From assembly GCA_004298295.1 (NCBI GenBank), contig SCUH01000129.1, positions 1 through 22,760 on the forward strand: a stretch of 22,760 nt of DNA. The letters are read 5' to 3'. Made by a program: the position numbers and the translations under genes. The DNA is from Betaproteobacteria bacterium (lineage in GTDB: Bacteria > Pseudomonadota > Gammaproteobacteria > Burkholderiales > SG8-39). Positions 1 to 6,691 of the stretch are shown one piece after another; position 1 is the first letter of the stretch, and every line of letters begins with the position of its first letter. The notes under the pieces were generated by a model. It ran no database searches. It had not been told where the DNA came from and saw nothing but the letters and a program-made list of their open reading frames with translations.

Positions 1-2
1 AC

Positions 3-1433
3 AAGGAGCGTCTGGTCGCACTCTGGGGCAGCGACGAGACGACGCGCGGCGGCGGCTACGCCCTGCACCTGGCGTTCGCGCAACGTGCGGGCCTGCTGTG
101 GCTCAGCGTGCCGCTGCCGCCCGAGCACCCGCGCTATCCGGGCATCGCCGACCTCTTTCCGAGCGCGAACCGCATGCAGCGCGCCGCGTACGACCTCGTC
201 GGCATTCACGCGCAGGACAACCCCGATCACCGCAAGTGGCTGCGGCATCGCGCCTGGCCCGGGGGCGTGTTTCCGCTGCGCAAGGGCTTCGACAGCGCCA
301 GCCGCTTCCCGCCCTCCGACGACCGCTATCCGTTCGTCAAGGTCGAGGGCGAAGGCGTGCACGAGATCCCCGTGGGACCGGTGCACGCCGGCACCATCGA
401 GCCCGGACATTTCCGCTTCTCGATCGTCGGCGAGAAGATCCTGCGCCTGGAGGAGCGGCTCGGCTACAAGCACAAGGGGATCGAAAAGCGCTTCGAGGCC
501 ATGACGCTCGAGGACGGTGCAAGACTCGCCGGGCGCGTGAGCGGCGACTCGACCGTCGCCTTCGCCTGGGCCTACGCCATGGCGGTCGAGAGCGCGAGCG
601 GCACCGAAGCGCCGCGCCGCGCGCTGGAATTGCGCGCCCTGCTGCTCGAGATCGAGCGCATCGCGAACCATCTTGGCGACCTCGGCTACCTCGGCAACGA
701 CGTCGCCCTGTCGTTCGGCTTTTTCCAGTTCTGGCGATTGAAGGAAGACCTGCTGCGGCTCAGCGCGGCGCTTTTCGGCCACCGCTATCTGATGGACCTC
801 GTCGTCCCCGGCGGGGTCGCGCGGGACCTGCCGCAAGACGGCGCCGAGCGGCTGCTCGAGCGGCTGGAAGCGATCCGGAGCGAAGCCGCCACCCTCAGAT
901 CGATCTACGACGAGCATGCCGGGGCGCAGGACCGCTTCATCATGACCGGACAGGTGACCCCGGACCTGGCCGAGAAGCTGGGCCTGTGCGGAATGGCCGG
1001 GCGCGCGAGCGGCATCTGGCGCGACCTGCGCGTGGATTATCCGGTCCAGCCCTATCAGCAGATGGAGGTGCGCATGGCCACCCATACGCGAGGCGACGTG
1101 GCGGCGCGCGCTTCGGTGCGCTTTGACGAGCTGGTGGAATCGGTGAGGTTGATTCAGGCGCTCGTTCCGCGACTGTCGTCCGGAGAAATCCGCGTTCCGC
1201 TCGCCGCCGCCCCCAGCGGCAGCTGCGGCGTCGGCTGGATCGAGGGCTGGCGCGGGGACGTGCTGGTGGCGCTGGAGACGGCGCAAGGCAACCGCATCCA
1301 TCGCCTGCACCCGCACGACCCCTCATGGCAGAACTGGCCGGTGCTCGAACGCGCGGTGACGGGCAACATCGTTCCGGATTTCCCGCTGATCAACAAGTCT
1401 TTCAACCTGAGCTACAGCGGCCACGACCTCTAG
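3..1433 (+). CDS. Hydrogenase-4-like large subunit (HyfG/NuoCD type), 5'-truncated by window edge
   Basis: The reading frame is open from base 3, so the gene starts outside the window. The first ~80 residues resemble the NuoC/30-kDa domain. The rest is the NuoD/[NiFe]-hydrogenase large-subunit fold. In group 4 hydrogenases two Cys-x2-Cys pairs hold the Ni-Fe centre. Here the N-terminal pair (Arg-Val-Cys-Gly-x-Cys in HycE) reads RVSGDS at 534-551, and the C-terminal pair (CYSC) reads SYSG at 1410-1421, so all four thiol ligands are gone. The protein therefore belongs with 'energy-converting hydrogenase-related' (Ehr) subunits and should not bind Ni-Fe. Such complexes are membrane-bound relatives of complex I; the electron donor and acceptor cannot be read from sequence. 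The small-subunit gene starts 2 nt after the stop, so they are one operon, and the membrane subunits probably lie upstream of the window. Family placement is firm; the redox role is unknown. Confidence 0.9.
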   Translation, partial: KERLVALWGSDETTRGGGYALHLAFAQRAGLLWLSVPLPPEHPRYPGIADLFPSANRMQRAAYDLVGIHAQDNPDHRKWLRHRAWPGGVFPLRKGFDSASRFPPSDDRYPFVKVEGEGVHEIPVGPVHAGTIEPGHFRFSIVGEKILRLEERLGYKHKGIEKRFEAMTLEDGARLAGRVSGDSTVAFAWAYAMAVESASGTEAPRRALELRALLLEIERIANHLGDLGYLGNDVALSFGFFQFWRLKEDLLRLSAALFGHRYLMDLVVPGGVARDLPQDGAERLLERLEAIRSEAATLRSIYDEHAGAQDRFIMTGQVTPDLAEKLGLCGMAGRASGIWRDLRVDYPVQPYQQMEVRMATHTRGDVAARASVRFDELVESVRLIQALVPRLSSGEIRVPLAAAPSGSCGVGWIEGWRGDVLVALETAQGNRIHRLHPHDPSWQNWPVLERAVTGNIVPDFPLINKSFNLSYSGHDL

Positions 1434-1435
1434 CC

Positions 1436-1954
1436 ATGTACCAGTTGCTCAAACAGATCGCGAAAACCGGCATCGTCACCGAGCCGGCACCGAACCCCGA
1501 CGAAAACCTGCGCCGGCTCGGCCAAAGGCTTTCCGAGCGGGTGCTGCGGCATTTCGGCCGCGCGCTCGCCATCCGCCACGTCGACGCAGGCTCCTGCAAC
1601 GGCTGCGAGCTGGAGATCCACGCTGCGAACAGCCCCTACTACAACCTCGAAGGACTCGGCATCAAGTTCGTCGCCAGCCCGCGGCATGCGGACCTGCTGC
1701 TCGTCACGGGGCCGGTGTCGCGCAACATGGAGGTGGCGCTGCGGCGCACCTACGACGCGACCCCGGAGCCGAAGCTCGTGGTGGCGATCGGCGACTGCGG
1801 CTGCGACGGTGGAATCTTCGGCGAGAACTACGCCAGCTGCGGGCGCGTCGCCAACGTGATCCCGGTGGATGTCGCCGTGCCCGGTTGCCCGCCCTCGCCC
1901 ACCGCGATCCTGCAGGGCATCCTGACCGCGGTGAGCGCGAAGACTAAGGCTTGA
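1436..1954 (+). CDS. Hydrogenase-4-like small subunit (HyfI/HycG/NuoB family)
   Basis: This 172-residue protein is the NuoB/HyfI-type subunit that carries the [4Fe-4S] cluster nearest the large-subunit catalytic site. Candidate ligands are visible: CNGC at residues 54-57, Cys121 in GDCGC, and Cys151 in the family signature VPGCPPSP. Extra cysteines occur at 123 and 135. The start used is the ATG two bases after the large-subunit stop; an in-frame extension to 1325 would overlap that gene heavily and has no family counterpart. The intact cluster site beside a large subunit without Ni-Fe ligands suggests electron transfer is kept while hydrogen chemistry is lost (inference). Its last 11 nt overlap the 3' end of a convergent gene. 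Confidence 0.92.
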   Translation: MYQLLKQIAKTGIVTEPAPNPDENLRRLGQRLSERVLRHFGRALAIRHVDAGSCNGCELEIHAANSPYYNLEGLGIKFVASPRHADLLLVTGPVSRNMEVALRRTYDATPEPKLVVAIGDCGCDGGIFGENYASCGRVANVIPVDVAVPGCPPSPTAILQGILTAVSAKTKA

Positions 1955-2375
1955 TGTAAGCGTGGCCTTCGCGCCGCTGCAGGCGCGCGATTTCCGCCAC
2001 GCCGGAAGGCACGAACTGCGCCTCCGGCACGAACCGGTCGCGCTGCAGTCCGCGTTCGCGCAGCGTGATCTCGCAGACGCGGAACTTCACGCCCTGCAGC
2101 TCGAGATCCTCGATCGCCTGGCGATACTCGTTGCCGCGTGAGGTCTTCGCCCCCTTCATCAGGAAATCGACGCCTGCCGCGTGCGTCACGACCACGATCT
2201 GCGCCTTGGGATCGGCTTCGAGGTGGTTGCGGATGTACTCCAGACCCCGTGAGGCCTGCTCGAGCCCGTCGACGAAGTGGTACACGACCCGGACCGGCTC
2301 CTGCGCCCAGGCCGTCGGTACCGTCGCCGCGAGCAACGCGGCGCAGGCCACGAGCAGCGCGATTCCCCGTCTCAC
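1944..2375 (-). CDS. Exported DsrE-family protein, copy 3 of 3
   Basis: This 143-residue protein has a clear Sec signal peptide: Arg2-Arg3, a hydrophobic core, and a likely Ala-x-Ala cleavage site at Ala-Trp-Ala|Gln25. The mature part is a DsrE/DsrF-like alpha/beta domain. It has a single cysteine in the mature chain, Cys101, in the sequence RVCEIT, at the same place as the cysteine of the two upstream paralogues. It ends in GHAYIKP, the usual C-terminal signature of such proteins. DsrE-family proteins of sulfur oxidisers carry sulfur as cysteine persulfide in the cytoplasm; an exported version implies a periplasmic role, but no substrate can be named. It starts 13 nt after the stop of the preceding DsrE gene and is last in the minus-strand cluster. 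Confidence 0.88.
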   Translation of the reverse strand: MRRGIALLVACAALLAATVPTAWAQEPVRVVYHFVDGLEQASRGLEYIRNHLEADPKAQIVVVTHAAGVDFLMKGAKTSRGNEYRQAIEDLELQGVKFRVCEITLRERGLQRDRFVPEAQFVPSGVAEIARLQRREGHAYIKP

Positions 2376-2388
2376 CGGCGTCGGCCGA

Positions 2389-2832
2389 TCACGGCCGGAT
2401 GATGATCCAGCCCTCGCGCTGGCGCTTCATCATGTGCACCACGCCGGTCGGCACGTAGTCGATGTCGGCAGCCATGTCGCCGCGCTTCAACTTGAAGCGG
2501 CCCATCGAGTTTTCACAGGCGATGATCCTGGCGCCGCGCTCGCGTGCGCCCGCAAACCGTCCCTGCACCTTCGAATCGAAGGTCAGCGACTGGATGCCGT
2601 CGCTGAACGCCACGAGCTCGATTTCCACGTTGCCCTTGCCGTAGGCATTGGTGAGGTTGTTGACGACGTTGAACGCCGTGGTCCAGTTCTTGTCGTTGTC
2701 GTCGCTCACCTGCAAGACCACGCGTTCCCTGGCCTTGTCCTGGCTCAAGCCGGTCTGGACGAATCCCGCTCCGGCGACCGCGATCACCGTCGCGACAACC
2801 GCCCTGCGCAGCACACTGTCCAATCTCAGCAT
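2389..2832 (-). CDS. Exported DsrE-family protein, copy 2 of 3
   Basis: This 147-residue protein has an N-terminal signal segment: Arg9-Arg10, a hydrophobic stretch to about residue 23, and cleavage probably near residue 30. The DsrE-like fold follows, with a VVLQVSDD first strand. Its only cysteine, Cys106, lies in IIACENSM, the position of the conserved cysteine in DsrE relatives. The C-terminus is GWIIIRP. It is more similar to the lipoprotein copy upstream (both have LQVSD, VEIE, ACE and QRxGW segments) than to copy 3. The ATG is preceded by a GAGACGGGAAATG context, with a GGAG-type signal further upstream. It probably shares a transcript with both neighbouring copies. Confidence 0.88.
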   Translation of the reverse strand: MLRLDSVLRRAVVATVIAVAGAGFVQTGLSQDKARERVVLQVSDDNDKNWTTAFNVVNNLTNAYGKGNVEIELVAFSDGIQSLTFDSKVQGRFAGARERGARIIACENSMGRFKLKRGDMAADIDYVPTGVVHMMKRQREGWIIIRP

Positions 2833-2875
2833 TTCCCGTCTCCTCGTTGTGGTGTCAAAACCGTAGCGCAGCCGC

Positions 2876-3310
2876 TCAGGGCCTGAGCAGCGACCAGCCC
2901 TGTCGCTGGCGCTCCACCATCTCGATGGCGCCCGCCTCCACGAAACGCAGCCGATCCAGCATCTGGGAACGTGGCAGCTTGAAGGCGCGCATCGACACTT
3001 CGCAGGCCACCACGTCGGTTCCCTCGCCGATCACGTCGCGGACGCGGTTCGCCACCACGGCGTCGTCGCGCAGCATCTGGATGCCGCCGCCGATGGCGAC
3101 AATCTCGATCTCCACCTTGCCGACGCCGCGCTGCGCGTAGTTCCTGCGCATCAGTTGCGCGATATTCAAGGTCGCGTTCCAGGACTTCGGATCGGCGTCG
3201 CTGACCTGCAGCAACACTTGCCGCTGCCCACGCTCGCCGCCGGTACTGGCGCAACCGGCGGCAACGGCCACAACCACCGCCACCAGCGCTGCACGCCACG
3301 TTCCGGCCAC
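2876..3310 (-). CDS. DsrE-family lipoprotein, copy 1 of 3 (start codon uncertain)
   Basis: From the GTG at 3310 the product is 144 residues, with a lipoprotein signal ending in AVAAGC (lipid-anchored Cys20). The DsrE-like domain follows, with Cys103 in VVACEVSM and a GWSLLRP C-terminus. Family and length match the two downstream copies, so this is a tandem paralogue tethered to a membrane, probably facing the periplasm. The start is problematic. The only strong ribosome-binding site, AAGGAGG (minus strand, 3343-3337), lies 26 nt before the GTG but exactly 8 nt before an in-frame ATC at 3328. A longer frame from upstream would overlap the binding-protein gene and lacks a signal peptide. The gene starts just downstream of that gene's stop at 3351. 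Confidence 0.82.
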   Translation of the reverse strand: MAGTWRAALVAVVVAVAAGCASTGGERGQRQVLLQVSDADPKSWNATLNIAQLMRRNYAQRGVGKVEIEIVAIGGGIQMLRDDAVVANRVRDVIGEGTDVVACEVSMRAFKLPRSQMLDRLRFVEAGAIEMVERQRQGWSLLRP

Positions 3311-3350
3311 CGTTGCCCGCCCTGCGATCGTCGGTTCCTCCTTGTCTGGC

Positions 3351-4367
3351 CTAGGGAATCGGCCGCAGCGTCGTCGCCTGCGCCGAAGCATTCACGAAAC
3401 CGTACTTCGCATAGGCTGCCTGTGCCACGGGCGTGCGCAGGAACGCGAGATAACGATCGGCGGCGGCCTGGCGCGGCCCATTGAGCGCCCCGATGACATA
3501 GGCGACTTCGTCGCGCAGGCTGTCCGCGGACGGCAGCCGCACCATGTCCACGGCCTTGCCTTCCCGCTGCGCTTCGATGCCCTCGGTCACCCAGACAATA
3601 CCCGTGTCGGACGTCCCTGCGAGAATGCGGTCAGGGGTTTCCCGATGGTGCACGGCGGTGAACCAGTTGTTGGCCGTCGTCTGGCAGGAAGAACACGCCT
3701 TGCCCCCGGAAATGTGGGGCCAGAGGCCGTGCCGCTCGAGCACCTTGCGGCCGTAGAACTGCATGATCCCCTCGTTGACGGGATTGGGCATCGAAGTGCG
3801 AACCTCGGCGCGCTTCAGGTCGGCGATGCCGCGGATCCGCTTCGGATTGCCCTTGGCCACCATCAGCACCATTTCGTTGTGCATGTAAACCGCGTAGTGC
3901 GTCATCAGCCCGGCCTGCCTGAGCTTGCCGAGATGGCCGAGATTGACGGAGGCGTAGACATCGGGGCGCCCCGGATACTGCTTGCCGCCGTAGCTCCAGC
4001 CGTTCTTCTCGATCGCTGCGAGCAGCAACCCGGGCGGGAGCGTGATCAGTCCCACGTCCATGCCTGGATTCTGGCGCTGGAACGCACGTACGACTTCGTC
4101 CATGGCGAAGAACTGGTTGCCCGCGAGCCACAGGATCAGCTCGGCGTCCTGCTGCATACGTCCGAGGGCCGCGGCGCCATTGGTCGTGCGACCATCGGCG
4201 TAATAAAGCTTGAGGTCGCTGTCCTTGTTGGGTGGAATCGTGGCAAAACCCACGCTCTTCGCCGGCGTCGCCGCGGCGGCCGGTTTCGCCGGTTCCGGTG
4301 CGTGTGCACATCCCCCGAGCAAGCCGAATATCAGAATCGCCGGGCCTGCAATGCCCAGAATCTTCAT
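3351..4367 (-). CDS. ModA-like substrate-binding lipoprotein with CSSC motif
   Basis: This 338-residue protein starts with a lipoprotein signal (GLLGGC, Cys20), a proline/alanine linker to about residue 40, then a type 2 periplasmic binding fold. The core resembles ModA-type oxyanion binders: a strand ending LWLAGN near 78-83, PDVYAS at 136-140, MHNEMVLMVAKGNP at 162-175, and an inter-lobe region around 190-215. No ABC permease or ATPase gene is nearby, so it is an orphan here. Unusually, a Cys-Ser-Ser-Cys pair sits at residues 225-228, just before a TTANNW segment, in a compartment where it could form a disulfide or be redox active. The ATG at 4367 has a GGGGGGAGG ribosome-binding site. It heads the cluster with the three DsrE genes, so ligand capture linked to sulfur-protein chemistry is plausible but unproven. 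Confidence 0.82.
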   Translation of the reverse strand: MKILGIAGPAILIFGLLGGCAHAPEPAKPAAAATPAKSVGFATIPPNKDSDLKLYYADGRTTNGAAALGRMQQDAELILWLAGNQFFAMDEVVRAFQRQNPGMDVGLITLPPGLLLAAIEKNGWSYGGKQYPGRPDVYASVNLGHLGKLRQAGLMTHYAVYMHNEMVLMVAKGNPKRIRGIADLKRAEVRTSMPNPVNEGIMQFYGRKVLERHGLWPHISGGKACSSCQTTANNWFTAVHHRETPDRILAGTSDTGIVWVTEGIEAQREGKAVDMVRLPSADSLRDEVAYVIGALNGPRQAAADRYLAFLRTPVAQAAYAKYGFVNASAQATTLRPIP

Positions 4368-4419
4368 GCCCTCCCCCCTGTCCTTTCCATGATGCGTCCG
4401 CTCCCCGCGAACGCAGATC

Positions 4420-4448
4420 GCAATAGTCGCGGAAAGCACCCATGTCGA
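4420..4448 (-). promoter_or_regulatory. Possible sigma-70 promoter of the binding lipoprotein/DsrE cluster
   Basis: On the minus strand TCGACA (4448-4443, five of six matches to the -35 consensus) is followed after 17 nt by TATTGC (4425-4420, three of six). It is about 50 nt upstream of the lipoprotein ATG. The -10 box is weak, so this is only a candidate. Confidence 0.3.
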
Positions 4449-4451
4449 AGA

Positions 4452-4479
4452 TTCGATTTTCCTTATGCTCCCATATACT
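4452..4479 (+). promoter_or_regulatory. Possible promoter of the acylphosphatase gene
   Basis: TATACT at 4474-4479 is a good -10 hexamer about 24 nt before the acylphosphatase ATG, within a locally AT-rich stretch. The spaced -35 region (TTCGAT, 4452-4457) is poor. The 135-bp divergent gap probably holds promoters for both directions. Confidence 0.3.
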
Positions 4480-4502
4480 CGCAGCGCACCATTGCCGACC
4501 CT

Positions 4503-4805
4503 ATGACCGAACCATCGGACCACCGCACGCTGCACCTGAGCATTGCCGGACGCGTGCAAGGCGTCGGCTACCGCGAATCCCTGCGCGCCGAAGCGCTGCG
4601 CCTCGGCGTCAGGGGCTGGGTGCGCAACCGCCGCGACGGCACTGTCGAGGCCGTCGCTCAGGGACCCGCCGAAGCAGTCGATGCGCTGATCGCGTGGGCC
4701 CGACGGGGCCCGCCCGCCGCGCGCGTCGCGCAGATCGACGTGCGGCCCGCATCCGGCGAGGCGCATCGCCCCTACGCGGGTTTCGAGCGTCTGCCTTCCG
4801 GCTGA
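4503..4805 (+). CDS. acyP: Acylphosphatase
   Basis: This 100-residue protein matches small acylphosphatases (EC 3.6.1.7), which hydrolyse acyl phosphates such as carbamoyl or acetyl phosphate in the cytoplasm. The diagnostic phosphate-binding loop GRVQGVGYR is at residues 16-24, giving the catalytic Arg24. The second motif, GWVRNRRDGTVEA, supplies the catalytic Asn42. Length is normal for the family, with a slightly long N-terminus. The ATG at 4503 lacks a strong ribosome-binding site, but the alternative upstream frame has no homology. The last 34 nt overlap the 3' end of the convergent HTH gene. Confidence 0.93.
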   Translation: MTEPSDHRTLHLSIAGRVQGVGYRESLRAEALRLGVRGWVRNRRDGTVEAVAQGPAEAVDALIAWARRGPPAARVAQIDVRPASGEAHRPYAGFERLPSG

Positions 4806-5560
4806 GCGGCGCCGGCCCTGCGCCGCTTCAGCGCGATCATCACCGAAAACTCCCACGGCCGGCAGGCCACCAGCAGACCGAACGACTGCCGCCTGCGCCC
4901 TGGCAGCGGCGCGTCGACCTCGGCAGTCTCGTTGAACTCTGCCACGACCCGCTCCAGCCGGCGCCGCAGCACCGCGGCCGAGTCGGCCGAGAGCTCGCGT
5001 GCCTCGAAGCGCAGCAGCTCAGCGGCGCCGTCGAAACGGCTGTCGAGAAATTCCCGCATCACGCGCGTGCCGTAGGCCTTCTTCACCGGCCCGCCGGCGC
5101 GCCACTGGAAATCGCGCGGCACCGCGAGCCGCGCGCGCTCCCGCGGACCCCACTCGATCAGCCGGGCGCGCGCCAGCCGCGCGAAGGCCAGCGTCAGCTC
5201 GGCGCGCGCGATGGCGAACTCGAGCAGGATCTCCTCGAAGCTCCAGTCGTTCAGCAGCAGCCAGAACACCGACAGCAGGCGCTCGTCGCGCGCCAGCACG
5301 CTTTCCTGCTCGGGGGTGAGCTCGGCCGGGCCTTCGGGCCGGCCCCGCGCCATGCGCGCGACATCGTACAGCTCGAGATCGAGCAGACGCAGGATCTGCT
5401 CGATGCGCGCCAGCGTGAAACTGCCGCGCGAGAACATGCGCTTCACCGTCGGCTCGGAAACGTCGAGCCGGCGCGCGAGTTGCGCGTAGGTGAAGCCGCG
5501 CGCGCGCAACGCTTTCTTCAGCGCCTCGACGAAGCGGCTGCGCACAGGCATGCGCCTCAT
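4772..5560 (-). CDS. XRE-like helix-turn-helix transcriptional regulator
   Basis: This 262-residue protein has an N-terminal HTH of the Cro/XRE type at about residues 10-65: FVEALKKAL, then a YAQLARRLDVSEPTVKRMF segment typical of helix-turn-helix, then a third helix. The remaining ~190 residues are helical and charged, with no recognisable ligand domain. The ATG at 5560 is chosen; a second ATG at 5551 is possible. It diverges from the flavoprotein-like oxidase gene with 93 bp between, so it may control that gene or itself. It overlaps the convergent acylphosphatase gene at its 3' end by 34 nt. The DNA target and signal are unknown. Confidence 0.8.
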   Translation of the reverse strand: MRRMPVRSRFVEALKKALRARGFTYAQLARRLDVSEPTVKRMFSRGSFTLARIEQILRLLDLELYDVARMARGRPEGPAELTPEQESVLARDERLLSVFWLLLNDWSFEEILLEFAIARAELTLAFARLARARLIEWGPRERARLAVPRDFQWRAGGPVKKAYGTRVMREFLDSRFDGAAELLRFEARELSADSAAVLRRRLERVVAEFNETAEVDAPLPGRRRQSFGLLVACRPWEFSVMIALKRRRAGAAQPEGRRSKPA

Positions 5561-5653
5561 CGTATCACCAGATGAGACTTCCCCCGCCGTCGTTGCACCA
5601 TCGCCACCGCCGCGCACAATGCAGCCGCCGCCCGACCTCACGAGGAGGATCGC

Positions 5654-6664
5654 ATGTCCGCTACCGTCACGCTGCGTGCCCCCGGCGCGCCCTTCGCCGC
5701 AGCGCGCCAGGTGCGCGTGCACTCGGCCGACGAACTGCGCCGTGCGCTGCGCGAGACGCGCGACCGTCCGCTCGCGCTCGACGCCTCCGCCCTCGACTGC
5801 CTGCTGCGCGCCGATGAATCGCGCCGCGCGATCGAGGTGCAGGGCGCGATGCGCTGGAGCAGGCTCGCGGCGGATCTCGGGCCGTGCGGCGAGCCCTTGG
5901 CGCGCTGGCTCCAGTCCGCCGCCCTGCCGGCCACCGTGGCGCAGGCCGTATCGGCCGACGCCGCCGGCCCGGACGGCGCGCCACTCGCCGCCTGCGTCGA
6001 TGCCATTGCGCTGGTGACGCTCGACGGGGAACTGCGGCGGCTGGACCGCGAGCGGCACGCCGACATGTTCCGCCTCGTGCTCGGGGGTCAGGGCGTGTTC
6101 GGGCTGATCTACAGCGTCACCCTGCGCGTCGACGCGTTGCTGCAGGCGGCCGAACGCGCATTGCCGCCGCTCGAAATCCTCGCGCCGGGCCCGGCATCGA
6201 CCGATGCCATCGCCAGCGAGGTGGAAACCCTGTTGCCGCCGGATCAGGTCGAGAGCTTTCAGAAGGCCGCGCACGCCCTGGCGTTTGAACGGCGTGTCAC
6301 CCTGCGACGCATTGCGGTCTGCCAGCTGCGCAAGGGCGCAGAGACCGCACTCGGCTGGGCGACGCGCAACTGGGCGGGCGTGAGCGTGCGCCTCGAGACG
6401 CGAGCGACCCTCGGCGCGTGCGTCCAGACGGCGGAAATCTGCAGGACGCTGCATGCCGAGGCGATCGCGCGCGGCGGCTCGTTCCCCGCGCATGCCGCGC
6501 GCCGCGTCTCGCGCGCGCAGCTGGACGCGTGCTACCCGCAGCTGCCCGCGTTCCTGGCGGAAAAGCGACGCTACGATCCGGCCGAGCGCCTGCAGAATGC
6601 GTGGTACCGGAGCGTGACCGCCCTCATGCGGCACCCGGTCTGCGATTCGCGCTGGACGAACTGA
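5654..6664 (+). CDS. FAD-linked oxidase-like protein with eroded N-terminal FAD domain
   Basis: This 336-residue protein is preceded by a strong GAGGAGG ribosome-binding site. The segment at residues 122-160 (LDGELRRLDRERHADMFR, then LGGQGVFGLIYSVTLRV) is characteristic of the second half of the FAD-binding PCMH domain in GlcD/VAO-family oxidases. The C-terminal YDPAERLQNAWY (307-318) matches the end of related sugar-lactone or FAD oxidases. The first FAD subdomain is shortened: the usual glycine-rich loop with the flavin-contacting His or Ser is not visible in residues 35-75. It could be a flavin-free descendant, or bind FAD weakly. The substrate is not predictable. It ends 27 nt from the convergent dnaE stop. 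Confidence 0.75.
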   Translation: MSATVTLRAPGAPFAAARQVRVHSADELRRALRETRDRPLALDASALDCLLRADESRRAIEVQGAMRWSRLAADLGPCGEPLARWLQSAALPATVAQAVSADAAGPDGAPLAACVDAIALVTLDGELRRLDRERHADMFRLVLGGQGVFGLIYSVTLRVDALLQAAERALPPLEILAPGPASTDAIASEVETLLPPDQVESFQKAAHALAFERRVTLRRIAVCQLRKGAETALGWATRNWAGVSVRLETRATLGACVQTAEICRTLHAEAIARGGSFPAHAARRVSRAQLDACYPQLPAFLAEKRRYDPAERLQNAWYRSVTALMRHPVCDSRWTN

Positions 6665-6691
6665 AACTGCAGGTGCAGGCGGCCCGCGCGA

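Noticed and set aside
108..1433. Functional [NiFe] hydrogenase large subunit
   Set aside because: All four thiol ligands of the Ni-Fe centre are absent (RVSGDS, SYSG), so the enzyme would not bind nickel in the standard way.
3342..4502. Acylphosphatase as a long fusion starting at 3342
   Set aside because: The upstream part is antisense to the binding lipoprotein gene; the acylphosphatase domain starts at 4503 and is complete at 100 residues.
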